Assembly: GCF_001882345.1 (NCBI RefSeq)
Contig: NZ_MINL01000001.1
Coordinates: 685,944 to 749,943, forward strand
Origin: Halomonas sp. QHL1
GTDB lineage: Bacteria; Pseudomonadota; Gammaproteobacteria; Pseudomonadales; Halomonadaceae
Reading direction: 5' to 3'
DNA: 64,000 bases
The translations under genes were made by a program, and so were the position numbers. Position 1 is the first letter of the stretch, and each line of letters opens with the position of its first letter. The notes below the pieces were generated by a model. It had not been told where the DNA came from, did no database searches, and saw only the letters and a list, made by a program, of their open reading frames with translations. Of the stretch, positions 7,981 to 17,348 are shown one piece after another.

Positions 7981-8889
7981 ATGTTCAATGCCCACTATTT
8001 TCGTACCTTTATTACGCTTGTTGAAACAGGCAGCTTCACCCGTACGGCGCAACGGTTAGAAATGACCCAGCCGGGTGTAAGCCAGCATGTGCGCAAGTTA
8101 GAAGACTATTTGAATAAAGAGCTGCTAGAGCGCAAGGGGCGCAGCTTTACGTTAACCGAATCGGGGCGGCGTGCTTACGATTACGCTTTAAAGCTATTTG
8201 CAGAGCATGAGCAGTTCCGTCATGGGCTTGATGATGACTCTCTGGATAGCGGTGACTGCCGCATTGCTTCGCCGGGTAGCGTTGGCCTGATGTTTTATCC
8301 GTATATATTGGGGCAGCAGCAAATGCACCCGAATTTAACGGTCAATTACAGCTTTGCGTTTAACCACGAAATCGTCAATGACCTGCTCGAAGGTCGTTAT
8401 GACATTGGAATAGTTACCGAGGCGATGCGCCACCCTGAGCTTAATTGCAGCATTTGGCATGAAGAACCGCTCTGCTTAGTAGTGCCTGCTGATTTTGCGG
8501 GCAGCACACTGTCAGATTTAATGGGTATTGGTTTTCTCAATTATTACGACGGTATTAACCACGCCAATGCGCTGCTGCGAGCCAATTACCCCGACGAGTT
8601 TCGCTCGATGACCCATTTCCGCCATCAAGGCTTTACCAATGAAGTCAGCATGGTGCTGGATGCGGTGGCCAGGGGGTTAGGGTTTACCGTGGTGTCGCGA
8701 CTGGTATTGGAAACCTCGCCCTGGCAGCGCCAGGTAAAAGCGTTGAACCTGCCTAATGCGGTCAATGAAGTGCTCTATTTGCTGCGCCGCCGCGACTCAG
8801 TGCTGCCTAAGCGCTATGAGAAGCTGTTAGACGGTTTTCACGCTCAACGCCTGCAAGAAAAAACGCCCCTGATGCCGGCTAATAATTGA
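7981..8889 (+). CDS. LysR-family transcriptional regulator
   Basis: A 302-residue LysR regulator. The N-terminal winged helix (residues 4-62) carries FITLVETGSFTRTAQRLEMTQPGVSQHVRKLE, a canonical LTTR pattern, and the rest is the periplasmic-binding-like effector domain. ATG 7981 is chosen over GTG 7927 because LTTRs start close before the helix and are about 300 residues long. It is divergent from ppnN, a common arrangement for an LTTR and its target, but no effector can be inferred. Confidence 0.85.
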   Translation: MFNAHYFRTFITLVETGSFTRTAQRLEMTQPGVSQHVRKLEDYLNKELLERKGRSFTLTESGRRAYDYALKLFAEHEQFRHGLDDDSLDSGDCRIASPGSVGLMFYPYILGQQQMHPNLTVNYSFAFNHEIVNDLLEGRYDIGIVTEAMRHPELNCSIWHEEPLCLVVPADFAGSTLSDLMGIGFLNYYDGINHANALLRANYPDEFRSMTHFRHQGFTNEVSMVLDAVARGLGFTVVSRLVLETSPWQRQVKALNLPNAVNEVLYLLRRRDSVLPKRYEKLLDGFHAQRLQEKTPLMPANN

Positions 8890-8953
8890 TTAGGCACCAA
8901 GGGCGTTCTCGTTACTTAAAGCGCTATTGCTTCACTTCTTGTCAGCTTTGCCG

Positions 8954-11848
8954 TTAGTTGCGGTACTCGTCAATGCTAGGGCAAGAGCAGATTAACTGAC
9001 GGTCGCCGAAAACGTTATCGACGCGGTTAACGGCGGGCCAGTATTTAGCAGCTTGCACTGCCGCCGTCGGGAAAGCGGCCAATTGGCGGTCATAAGGCCG
9101 CTGCCAGTCGCTAGCCATCAGATCCGCCTGGGTATGCGGTGCATTGACCAGCGGATTATTATCCAGCGACCATTCGCCGCTCTCCACTCGGGCAATCTCG
9201 TCACGAATGGCAATCATCGCATCGCAGAAGCGGTCGATTTCATACAGCGACTCAGACTCGGTCGGCTCAATCATCAGCGTGCCCGGCACCGGGAACGACA
9301 TGGTCGGTGCGTGGAAACCGTAATCCATCAAGCGTTTGGCGATATCCTCCTCGCTAATCCCAGAGGCCGCTTTAAGCGGACGAATATCGATGATGCATTC
9401 GTGGGCAACCGTACCGTTCTGGCCGCGGTAGAGAATCGGGAATGCCGCTTCCAGTCGCTTGGCAATATAGTTGGCGTTTAGGATGGCAAGCTCGGTGGCT
9501 TCACGCAGGCCGCGTGCGCCCATCATTTTAATGTAGGCCCACGAGATCGGTAAGATCGAGGCGCTGCCAAACGCTGCCGCCGATACCGCACCGCTATCGC
9601 TATTCACGCCGTTGATCGGCGTTACCACGTGGTTGGACACGTAGGGCGCGAGGTGGGCTTTAACACCGATAGGTCCCATGCCAGGGCCGCCACCACCATG
9701 AGGAATGCAGAACGTTTTGTGCAGGTTAAGGTGAGATACGTCGCCGCCAAAATCGCCGGGGCGCGTTAAGCCCACCTGGGCGTTCATATTGGCGCCATCG
9801 ATATACACCTGACCGCCGTTATCGTGAACGATCTTGCACGCTTCGCGTACGCTGGTTTCAAACACGCCGTGTGTGGAAGGGTAGGTCAGCATAATGGCGG
9901 AGAGCTGATCGCGATGTTGCTCGGCTTTAGCACGCAAATCCGCCATATCGATATTGCCGTTTTGATCACACTCGACCACCACCACTTTCATCTGCACCAT
10001 GGCTGCCGAGGCAGGGTTGGTGCCGTGGGCGGAGCTGGGAATCAAGCAGACATCGCGGTGACCTTCGCCTTCAGCCGCCTGATAGCGGCGAATGGCCACT
10101 AAGCCTGCGTATTCACCCTGCGCGCCGGAGTTGGGCTGCATCGAGAGGTGATCGTAACCGGTTACTTCTACTAAGAAGGCCGATAGCTCATCGATCATTT
10201 GGTGATAGCCAGCCACCTGGTCGCGGGGTGCGAAGGGGTGCAGATGCGCAAACGATGGCCAGGAAACGGGGATCATCTCGCTGGTGGCGTTGAGCTTCAT
10301 GGTGCAGGAGCCGAGCGGAATCATCGCATGGGCAAGCGACAGATCCTTGTTCTCCAGACGCTTCAAGTAGCGCAGCATTTCGGTTTCGCTGCGGTAGCGG
10401 TTAAAGGTGGGATGGCTTAAAAAGTCGCTTTCGCGCTGGCAGGCAGCGGGGATGCCGGAAGCGCCGTTAGCTACCACTTGCTCGTCCAATACTGAAACGG
10501 CAAGGCCGTGCTCATCGCCCAGTAGAACGTCAAACAATGTGGCTACATCGTGGGCGGTGGTGGTTTCATCCAGGCTGATACCCACATCGCCATTGGCGAA
10601 GTAGTGCAGATTAATATCATGGGTCATGGCGCGGCCATGGATCTTGCCAGCATCAACGCCGGTTAGGCGCAGCGTATCGAACCAGCTGTTATGAGCTAGC
10701 GTTACCCCTGCCTGCTTGAGGCCCTCGGCAAGCAGGGTCGCCAAGCGGTGAACACGGCCGGCAATTTTGCGTAGCCCTTCAGCGCCGTGATAGGTGGCGT
10801 AAAAACCGGCAATGTTGGCCAGCAGCGCCTGGGCAGTACAGATGTTAGAGGTCGCTTTCTCGCGGCGGATATGCTGCTCGCGGGTCTGCATCGCCATGCG
10901 CAGGGCTGTGTTACCACGGCTATCTTTGGAGACGCCGATGATACGCCCAGGGATCGAGCGCTTTAGCTTGTCGGATGTAGCAAAGAACGCCGCGTGAGGG
11001 CCGCCAAAGCCCATGGGTACGCCAAAGCGTTGGGAGTTGCCCACCACAATATCCGCGCCGAGCTGGCCGGGTTCCTTAAGCAGCACCAGGCTCAAAAGAT
11101 CGCTGGCGACGCAGGTCATGATATTACGCTCAGCAGCGGCGCTTAATAGCGGTGCTAGGTCGCGGACTTCACCACTGGCAGAGGGGTACTGAACCAGGGC
11201 GCCAAAAACATCGTGGTTGGCTAGCTCTTCCGCAGGCCCGGTGATGAGTTCAAAGCCAAAGAACTCGGCACGGGTTTTAACCACGTCTAGCGTTTGCGGG
11301 AAAACGTCATCGGCGACGAAGAATGCGTTGGATTTGCTTTTCTTATTGCCGCGCTTACACAGCGCCATGGCTTCGGCGGCGGCAGTGGCTTCGTCCAGCA
11401 GCGACGCATTGGCCAGCTCCATGCCGGTTAAATCCATGACCACTTGCTGGAAGTTAAGCAAGCCTTCCAGTCGGCCTTGAGAAATCTCCGGTTGGTAGGG
11501 GGTGTAGGCCGTGTACCAGCCTGGGTTTTCCAACACGTTGCGCTGAATCACCGCGGGCATATGGGTGCCGTAATAGCCCTGGCCAATATAGCTTTTAGCT
11601 ACACGGTTCTGCCGCGCTAGCTGGGCTAGGTACTCTAGTGCTTCTGCTTCGCTGCGCGGTTCATCAAGCGCTAGCTCGCGGCCAAGACGGATATCGCTCG
11701 GCACGGTCTGTTCAATCAGATCTTCCATGTGCTGCATGTTGAGCGCTTTTAACATGGTGGCCACGTCATCTTGACTTGGACCATTATGACGTTTGATAAA
11801 AGCATCGTGATCGGCCAACTCGGCCAGACGGCGTGTTTCAAGAGACAT
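8954..11848 (-). CDS. gcvP: Glycine dehydrogenase (decarboxylating), P-protein
   Basis: The 964-residue single-chain P-protein decarboxylates glycine and passes the aminomethyl group to the lipoyl arm of GcvH. Both halves of the fused alpha/beta architecture are present. The PLP-binding lysine lies in [18 protein letters not shown] in the C-terminal half, with the conserved [10 protein letters not shown] nearby. Length is typical (E. coli 957). It lies downstream of gcvH in the same direction with 95 bases between, containing a small hairpin. gcvT is not in the same operon but about 2.4 kb upstream of gcvP's start, on the other strand. Confidence 0.97.
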   Translation of the reverse strand: MSLETRRLAELADHDAFIKRHNGPSQDDVATMLKALNMQHMEDLIEQTVPSDIRLGRELALDEPRSEAEALEYLAQLARQNRVAKSYIGQGYYGTHMPAVIQRNVLENPGWYTAYTPYQPEISQGRLEGLLNFQQVVMDLTGMELANASLLDEATAAAEAMALCKRGNKKSKSNAFFVADDVFPQTLDVVKTRAEFFGFELITGPAEELANHDVFGALVQYPSASGEVRDLAPLLSAAAERNIMTCVASDLLSLVLLKEPGQLGADIVVGNSQRFGVPMGFGGPHAAFFATSDKLKRSIPGRIIGVSKDSRGNTALRMAMQTREQHIRREKATSNICTAQALLANIAGFYATYHGAEGLRKIAGRVHRLATLLAEGLKQAGVTLAHNSWFDTLRLTGVDAGKIHGRAMTHDINLHYFANGDVGISLDETTTAHDVATLFDVLLGDEHGLAVSVLDEQVVANGASGIPAACQRESDFLSHPTFNRYRSETEMLRYLKRLENKDLSLAHAMIPLGSCTMKLNATSEMIPVSWPSFAHLHPFAPRDQVAGYHQMIDELSAFLVEVTGYDHLSMQPNSGAQGEYAGLVAIRRYQAAEGEGHRDVCLIPSSAHGTNPASAAMVQMKVVVVECDQNGNIDMADLRAKAEQHRDQLSAIMLTYPSTHGVFETSVREACKIVHDNGGQVYIDGANMNAQVGLTRPGDFGGDVSHLNLHKTFCIPHGGGGPGMGPIGVKAHLAPYVSNHVVTPINGVNSDSGAVSAAAFGSASILPISWAYIKMMGARGLREATELAILNANYIAKRLEAAFPILYRGQNGTVAHECIIDIRPLKAASGISEEDIAKRLMDYGFHAPTMSFPVPGTLMIEPTESESLYEIDRFCDAMIAIRDEIARVESGEWSLDNNPLVNAPHTQADLMASDWQRPYDRQLAAFPTAAVQAAKYWPAVNRVDNVFGDRQLICSCPSIDEYRN

Positions 11849-11894
11849 GAAGAAGATTCCGGACGTTAAGAGAGAACCGTGCAGGGCATTAAGC

Positions 11895-11924
11895 TAAGAG
11901 CCCACCATAAAGGGCAGGCTCTTA
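11895..11924. other. Intercistronic hairpin between gcvH and gcvP
   Basis: TAAGAGCC at 11895-11902 pairs with GGCTCTTA at 11917-11924. No T-run follows in the leftward direction, so it is more likely an RNA-stability or attenuation element than a full terminator. Confidence 0.35.
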
Positions 11925-11943
11925 ATTGATTCAACTACCGCTT

Positions 11944-12333
11944 TTAGTCGTCGGCGCTTAGCGTTGCTTGGTAGGCATCTGCGTCTAGCAGGCCGTCAAG
12001 GGAGTCGCTGTCTAAGCGCACTTTCATAATCCAGCCGCCTTCGTAGGGCGCTTCGTTGACTGTTTCGGGGGCGTCTTCAAGAGCTTCATTGACTTCAATG
12101 ACTTCGCCAACAACCGGCGAGTAGAGATCAGAAGCGGCTTTTACCGATTCGATAACGCCAAACTCTTGCCCTTTGCTCAGCGCTGCACCCACTTCAGGCA
12201 GTTCAACAAACACGACATCGCCGAGCGCCTGCTGGGCGTGATCGGTAATCCCCACGGTAACAGTGCCGTCTTGATTATCCAGCACCCACTCGTGGCTTTC
12301 CGCGTAACGAAGATTGGCAGGAAGATTGCTCAT
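11944..12333 (-). CDS. gcvH: Glycine cleavage system H protein
   Basis: The 129-residue lipoyl carrier shuttles the aminomethyl intermediate between P-, T- and L-proteins. The lipoylated lysine is in the conserved [16 protein letters not shown]. Length equals that of most bacterial GcvH. It is the first gene of a gcvH-gcvP unit. The lipoamide dehydrogenase (L-protein) is not in this window. Confidence 0.96.
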   Translation of the reverse strand: MSNLPANLRYAESHEWVLDNQDGTVTVGITDHAQQALGDVVFVELPEVGAALSKGQEFGVIESVKAASDLYSPVVGEVIEVNEALEDAPETVNEAPYEGGWIMKVRLDSDSLDGLLDADAYQATLSADD

Positions 12334-12723
12334 GGTGTTTTCCTATATGAAACAGTTTTCTGGGCCCGAGCATACTAGCGGTTGTCGTTTGCCTTGGCGA
12401 CTAGTGACTGGGGCAGATCGAGCGAATAAGCAAGCATGTTAACGTGTTTCCAATCGGAAACAAATTTCTTCGTTGCCTCAAAGCTTGCTTTATAGCGGTC
12501 TATGTTCAGGTACTTTTCGCCGGGTTCGTGCAGAAGATCGGGTTATGAAAAAAGCGGTATCCTCTATGCACAAGCGACATCACCCTAGATGCTAGCTAAG
12601 TTTATGGTGTAAAACATTCAAATCGTGCGCTAACCAACAATAGCGACGTTAGGAATAGCCCGTAATCGCAGCAAGCCAATAATACACACCAACATTGCAT
12701 ACCAACAAAGCGAGGAGACGAAC
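12334..12723. promoter_or_regulatory. Divergent promoter region gcvH / AGCS symporter
   Basis: These 390 bases separate the leftward gcvHP unit from the rightward symporter gene and must hold both promoters. No glycine-riboswitch core could be recognised in either direction. A perfect dyad, GTTTCC-aatc-GGAAAC, at 12446-12461 is the most conspicuous site and could be an operator. Confidence 0.4.
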
Positions 12724-14130
12724 ATGGAAGCACTAACTAGCCTCTTAGGGGCGATCAACGGCGTGGTCTGGGGGCCCGTCATGTTGATTCTGCTACTCGG
12801 TGTGGGGATTTACCTGCAGCTTGGCTTGAAACTGATGCCGATTAGAAAGCTCGGCATGGGTTTCAAGCTAATGTGGGCGGGGCGTGATGCGAAACCAGGG
12901 GTGGGTAAAGCGGCTGCCAAAGAGGGTGACGAAGGGGAAATATCGCCTTTTGACGCCTTGATGACGGCACTCTCTGCGACCATCGGTACCGGTAATATTG
13001 CCGGTGTCGCCACGGCCATTGCGTTAGGGGGTCCAGGCGCCGTGTTTTGGATGTGGATTACCGCTTTGGTAGGTATGGCCACTAAGTTTGCCGAAGCGGT
13101 GTTGGCCGTGCGCTATCGTGAAACCGATAGCACCGGTTACCACGTGGGCGGGCCGATGTTTTACATCAAGAATGGCCTGGGTAAAAAATGGCTATGGTTG
13201 GGCGGCCTGTTCTCATTTTTTGGTGCTGTCGCTGCCTTCGGGATCGGCAATACCGTTCAGTCAAACTCCGTTGCTGACGCCATGGACGCCACCTTCGGCG
13301 TGCCGCACTGGCTCACCGGTGTGGTCATTATGGTACTGGCAGGTGCGGTGATTCTGGGCGGCATCAAGCGTATTGCTAAAGTGGCGGGCAAGTTGGTGCC
13401 GATTATGGGCATTGCCTACGTAGTGGCTGGCTTGTTGGTATTGATCGTCAATGCCGGACAGATCGGTGAAGCCTTTGGTTTGATCTTCTACTACGCCTTC
13501 AACCCCATGGCGGCCGCAGGTGGTTTCGCGGGTGCCGCCGTCATGGCAGCGATTCGTTTTGGTGTGGCACGCGGTATCTTCTCCAACGAAGCGGGTTTGG
13601 GGAGTGCGCCTATCGCCCACGCGGCGGCCAAAACCAAAAATCCGGTGCGCCAGGGCTTAATCGCAATGCTGGGCACCTTCATCGATACCATTATTGTGTG
13701 CACGATTACCGCGCTGGTGATTTTGACCTCAACGGTTTGGCAAGAGGGCGAAGCCGGGGCGTCACTTACCGCGCTCTCGTTTGACGCTGCGCTGCCTGGC
13801 TTTGGTAATCAGATCGTTGCAGTTGCGTTGGCGATTTTTGCCTTTACGACCATCCTAGGCTGGTCATTTTACGGCGAGAAGTGCTGCCAGTTCCTGTTTG
13901 GCACGCGCTCCATTATGATCTATCGGGTGCTGTTCGTACTGGCCATCCCGTTGGGCGCTATCGCTCAACTGGGCTTTATCTGGCTCATGGCGGATACCTT
14001 CAACGCTATGATGGCGATCCCGAACCTAATTGCCTTGGCACTGCTTTCGCCGGTAGTCTTTAAGTTAACCAAGGACTATTTCGACGGCAAAGACGTATTG
14101 CCGGGTGAAGAGCTGGATCACGACCAATAA
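12724..14130 (+). CDS. Sodium:alanine/glycine symporter, AGCS family
   Basis: The 468-residue inner-membrane protein has about ten hydrophobic helices. It shows the AGCS signatures ATIGTGNIAGVATAIALGGPG (about 85-105) and the GIFSNEAGLGSAPIAHAAA region (about 280-300). The family imports alanine or glycine with Na+, which suits a halophile. GAGGAG lies just before the ATG. Its place between gcvHP and gcvT strongly suggests that glycine is the relevant substrate, so the cell takes up glycine and cleaves it (inference). A terminator follows it before gcvT. Confidence 0.88.
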   Translation: MEALTSLLGAINGVVWGPVMLILLLGVGIYLQLGLKLMPIRKLGMGFKLMWAGRDAKPGVGKAAAKEGDEGEISPFDALMTALSATIGTGNIAGVATAIALGGPGAVFWMWITALVGMATKFAEAVLAVRYRETDSTGYHVGGPMFYIKNGLGKKWLWLGGLFSFFGAVAAFGIGNTVQSNSVADAMDATFGVPHWLTGVVIMVLAGAVILGGIKRIAKVAGKLVPIMGIAYVVAGLLVLIVNAGQIGEAFGLIFYYAFNPMAAAGGFAGAAVMAAIRFGVARGIFSNEAGLGSAPIAHAAAKTKNPVRQGLIAMLGTFIDTIIVCTITALVILTSTVWQEGEAGASLTALSFDAALPGFGNQIVAVALAIFAFTTILGWSFYGEKCCQFLFGTRSIMIYRVLFVLAIPLGAIAQLGFIWLMADTFNAMMAIPNLIALALLSPVVFKLTKDYFDGKDVLPGEELDHDQ

Positions 14131-14182
14131 TACCCGCAGCGCTTTAATAGGCGCTGTAGGTGAACGTGAATAACAGTAGAGT

Positions 14183-14221
14183 CGGGAAGACACCTAATCG
14201 GTGGCTTCCCGTTCTCTTTTT
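14183..14221 (+). terminator. Rho-independent terminator after the AGCS symporter gene
   Basis: CGGGAAG-a-CACC pairs with GGTG-g-CTTCCCG (14183-14211, one internal mismatch, loop TAATC), followed by TTCTCTTTTT. It separates the symporter from gcvT, so gcvT probably has read-through or its own promoter. Confidence 0.75.
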
Positions 14222-14253
14222 GAGCGAACAATTTTTAAGTGAGGAAAGCCCCC

Positions 14254-15366
14254 ATGTCTGAATTAAAGCAAACGCCGCTGCACGCGCTACACCTCAAGCT
14301 AGGCGCCAAGATGGTACCTTTTGCTGGCTACGATATGCCGGTGCAGTATCCGTTGGGGGTTAAAAAAGAGCATGAACATACCCGCCAAAATTGCGGCCTG
14401 TTTGATGTTTCCCATATGGGGCAGATTAGCGTATCCGGCGACAACGTGGCCGAGGCCCTGGAGACCTTGATTCCCGCAGACTTGGTGGGCCTGGAGAAGG
14501 GCGCACAGCGTTACGGTCTTTTCACCAGCACCGAAGGCGGCATTATTGACGACCTGATGGTGGTCAACGCGGGCGATCACTTCTATTTGGTGGTCAACGC
14601 AGCCTGTAGGGATCAGGACTTGGCTCACTTGCGACTTAACTTGGCGTCAACTCATACAATTGAGTCGTTGGATCGTGGCTTACTGGCGCTGCAAGGGCCT
14701 CAGGCGCGGGATGTCATGCAGCGGCTTTGCCCTGAAGCCGGTGAGCTGGTGTTTATGCAGCATGGACGTTTCACCATTGCAGGGCAGGAGGTATGGGTAA
14801 GCCGCAGTGGCTATACCGGTGAAGATGGTTTTGAGATTTCTGTCGCTGCCGATGCTTGCGAAGCCTTTGCAGAGCAGCTTCTCGCAGAGCCCGAAGTCGA
14901 GGCGATTGGCCTGGGAGCGCGGGACTCGCTGCGTCTAGAAGCCGGTTTATGCCTCTATGGCCATGATATGGATATGCAGACAACGCCTGTGGAGGCGGGT
15001 TTGATTTGGGCGATTGGCAAGCCGCGTCGCCACGGCGGTGAGCGCGCCGGTGGTTTTCCAGGCGCTGACGTGATTCTTCATCAGGTCGATGCCAAAGATC
15101 ATACCCGCAAGCGTGTTGGGCTATTAGCGGAAGGCCGCGCGCCGGTACGTGAAGGGGCGCCATTAGTTGATGAGGCTGGCAATGAGGTCGGGATTGTGAC
15201 CTCAGGCAGTTTTGGCCCAAGTGTCGGCAAGCCGGTGGCGATGGGTTATGTCACTCGCGAACTGGAAGCGCCGCAAAGTGCCGTGTTCGCGGTAGTTCGC
15301 GGTAAGCAGTTACCCATGGTGGTGACCCCCATGCCGTTTGTAAAACCGGGCTACTATCGCGGCTAG
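14254..15366 (+). CDS. gcvT: Aminomethyltransferase, glycine cleavage T-protein
   Basis: The 370-residue protein transfers the methylene group from aminomethyl-GcvH to tetrahydrofolate and releases ammonia. Typical T-protein signatures are seen, including LFDVSHMGQI near the N-terminus, SRSGYTGEDGFEI in the centre and the folate-site segment RDSLRLEAGLCLYGHD. ATG 14254 (GAGGAAAG upstream) is preferred over GTG 14239. The length is close to the 364 residues of the E. coli protein. A very strong terminator follows the gene. Confidence 0.95.
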   Translation: MSELKQTPLHALHLKLGAKMVPFAGYDMPVQYPLGVKKEHEHTRQNCGLFDVSHMGQISVSGDNVAEALETLIPADLVGLEKGAQRYGLFTSTEGGIIDDLMVVNAGDHFYLVVNAACRDQDLAHLRLNLASTHTIESLDRGLLALQGPQARDVMQRLCPEAGELVFMQHGRFTIAGQEVWVSRSGYTGEDGFEISVAADACEAFAEQLLAEPEVEAIGLGARDSLRLEAGLCLYGHDMDMQTTPVEAGLIWAIGKPRRHGGERAGGFPGADVILHQVDAKDHTRKRVGLLAEGRAPVREGAPLVDEAGNEVGIVTSGSFGPSVGKPVAMGYVTRELEAPQSAVFAVVRGKQLPMVVTPMPFVKPGYYRG

Positions 15367-15380
15367 ACGCGAGTCCATCG

Positions 15381-15418
15381 AACCGCGGCCCCTGCTTAGG
15401 CAGGGGCCGCGGTTTTAT
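15381..15418. terminator. Strong Rho-independent terminator after gcvT
   Basis: A perfect 15-bp stem (AACCGCGGCCCCTGC at 15381-15395 and its complement at 15400-15414) with loop TTAG is followed by TTTTATT. It ends gcvT and also lies just past the end of the convergent NlpD-like gene. Confidence 0.9.
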
Positions 15419-15445
15419 TAAGTACCGTATTCTCAAGCGAGTGTT

Positions 15446-16423
15446 TTAGCGCAGCACCTGCTTGGGATCGATGGGTTTGCCGCCTTGGCGCAGATCAAAG
15501 AGTAGATCATAGCGCTGGGTGGCACTGCTTTGACCGACCTCGCAAAGCGGATCTCCTGCGCTAACCTGTTTGCCTACTTCGACCAAAATGCGCTCGCAAA
15601 GCGCGTACACGGTCTGGAGATTATTGGCATGGTGCACAATCACCACTTCGCCTAGCTGGCGCATACCGTCGGCAAAGCGGACCTCGCCAGGGGCAACGGA
15701 TTTAGCCTGAGCGCCGGCTTGAGTAGCCAGTAACATGGGCTGCAATGTGCCACGGCTGTCCGGCCCGAATCGGCGCACCACGCGATAATCTTCCAGCGGC
15801 CAAGGCCAGCCCCTTGCTGATGAGGGGAGCGCTTGACTGGGCGCGCTGCTGGTAGGTACCGCGGCAGGCTTGTTAGCGCTTGAAGAGCCACTGCTGCTTG
15901 CCGGGGGTCGCGATGCGCTTCGCGTGGCTGAACCGCTAAGGGGCAGGCTGACTATTTGGCCAACTCTCAAATTAGTGGGGGAGGCGCTAGGGTTGGCGCT
16001 CTGAATGCGACCACTGGTAGTGCCAAAATGTCGGGCGATGCTCGAGAACGTATCGCCAGGACGGATTTGATAGCGGTAGGGGCCGCCGGAAGGCGCCCGC
16101 TCCAGTTGGGTAGGAATTAATAGACGTTGGCCAATTTCCAGGCGCCGCGTATCCGCGCCAGGGTTAAAGCGCTCCAAGCGTTCCAGTGGCACGTTAGCCC
16201 GGGCCGCCAGTTTGCCCAGCGTGTCGCCGCGCTGTACTTGAACCCAGTTACCACTGATCTGGCTAGCGCTAGGTACTGACGCCCGCTGAGCGGATGACGA
16301 CGGTGTGCTGGAACAGCCGGTTAGTAGTCCCGCTAACAGCCAGACAGTGAGCCAGCCAGTTAGTCGTGATCGGTTCGGTTGTCCAGCATGCCATCTTTTT
16401 CCAACCAGAGTGAGTTGATCCAT
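15446..16423 (-). CDS. NlpD/EnvC-like lipoprotein with two LysM domains and a degenerate LytM domain
   Basis: The 325-residue product has a lipoprotein signal with lipobox LLTGC (Cys37), LysM repeat 1 (about 61-105, VQRGDTLGKLAARANV), LysM repeat 2 (about 116-160, IRPGDTFSSIARHFG), a Ser/Ala-rich linker and a C-terminal M23/LytM-like domain (about 215-320). The zinc ligands of active M23 peptidases are not recognisable: HxGxD is absent, and the HxH position reads YALCERI. It is therefore probably a non-catalytic activator of cell-wall amidases during division, as known for NlpD and EnvC. Its start overlaps the end of the upstream acyltransferase gene by 64 bases, so the two are translationally linked. 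Confidence 0.78.
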   Translation of the reverse strand: MDQLTLVGKRWHAGQPNRSRLTGWLTVWLLAGLLTGCSSTPSSSAQRASVPSASQISGNWVQVQRGDTLGKLAARANVPLERLERFNPGADTRRLEIGQRLLIPTQLERAPSGGPYRYQIRPGDTFSSIARHFGTTSGRIQSANPSASPTNLRVGQIVSLPLSGSATRSASRPPASSSGSSSANKPAAVPTSSAPSQALPSSARGWPWPLEDYRVVRRFGPDSRGTLQPMLLATQAGAQAKSVAPGEVRFADGMRQLGEVVIVHHANNLQTVYALCERILVEVGKQVSAGDPLCEVGQSSATQRYDLLFDLRQGGKPIDPKQVLR

Positions 16424-17241
16424 GTGTGGAAGCGTTCCTTATGCTGCTTTTCTTCGTGGTTATCTGACGCGTACATCCACTCAGGAATGCTGAGTTGCCG
16501 TGCCTGCAAGGTAACAGGGGCCTCCTTGCCGCATAAAAAGCCCCAAAACGTCGGCGCAGGATTGGCGTAGCTGATAGTTACATCCAGGATACCATCCAAT
16601 TGGTTGCCTAGCAGACTAAGCACTTGGGCAATGCCGCCCGCTTTAGGGCGCAATAAGTGGCGGTAGGGGCTTTGCTGGGCGTCGCGTTTGGCAACTGAGA
16701 AGCGGGTGCCCTCGACAAAATTAAAAATCGCAATGGGCGAGAGACGTGCCTGATGACACATACGCTCGGTAGCGGCTCGATCAATGGTGGCCAGTTTAGG
16801 ATTTTTAGCCACTTGCTCGCGGGTAAAGCGGCGCATAAAAGGAAACTCTAGCGCCCAAAAAGCCAAACCTACGATGGGAATCCAGATTAATTGACGCTTT
16901 AGGAAAAAGCGTGGCATGGGGATACGCCGATGCAGCGCCATCAACAGCATGAAAATATCGGTCCAGCTGCGGTGGTTGGAGATCACCAGCCACCACTGCT
17001 GCGGGCTCAAATTATCGGGTACGCTGGCGTGTAGCACGGGTTTAAGCCAGTGCCGCATCCACCAGAGGTTAACGCCTATCCAATTAAGCGCAACGCCATT
17101 CAGCCCCTGCAACACTAACTGTTTCAGCCGTTGCCCTGGGGCAATGACTTTAAGTAGCGTCAGCAGAATCAGAGGTACGCCCCAGAACAGCGTGTTGAGC
17201 GTTAGCAGCAGAGCGCTAACCAGCCCCTTTAAAATAGGCAT
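16360..17241 (-). CDS. yihG: PlsC-type lysophospholipid acyltransferase, YihG-like
   Basis: The 293-residue membrane-bound acyltransferase has N-terminal hydrophobic segments (residues 1-35 and about 50-65), the HX4D catalytic motif NHRSWTD (H90, D95), and FVEGTRF as the acceptor-binding block. The C-terminal NSLWLEKD also resembles E. coli YihG, a second 1-acylglycerol-3-phosphate acyltransferase. It probably tunes acyl composition of membrane phospholipids. It is the first gene of a pair with the NlpD-like lipoprotein. YihG is favoured over PlsC because the protein is longer than PlsC and has the extended C-terminus. Confidence 0.82.
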   Translation of the reverse strand: MPILKGLVSALLLTLNTLFWGVPLILLTLLKVIAPGQRLKQLVLQGLNGVALNWIGVNLWWMRHWLKPVLHASVPDNLSPQQWWLVISNHRSWTDIFMLLMALHRRIPMPRFFLKRQLIWIPIVGLAFWALEFPFMRRFTREQVAKNPKLATIDRAATERMCHQARLSPIAIFNFVEGTRFSVAKRDAQQSPYRHLLRPKAGGIAQVLSLLGNQLDGILDVTISYANPAPTFWGFLCGKEAPVTLQARQLSIPEWMYASDNHEEKQHKERFHTWINSLWLEKDGMLDNRTDHD

Positions 17242-17348
17242 ACCACTTTTCCTTACCGTCAGACCAATAAGCGTAATACTGAATGCTAAATGATCCTAGC
17301 CACGCTGCCCAGTAGAAACCTAGGGCAATTCATTAGCTTGATGATGTT

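Noticed and set aside
8862..8910. Possible terminator after the LysR gene at 7981-8889
   Set aside because: The complementary arms (ACGCCC and GGGCGT) are separated by a long loop and partly lie in the coding region.
12334..12723. Glycine riboswitch expected near gcv genes
   Set aside because: The conserved tandem aptamer core could not be seen on either strand.
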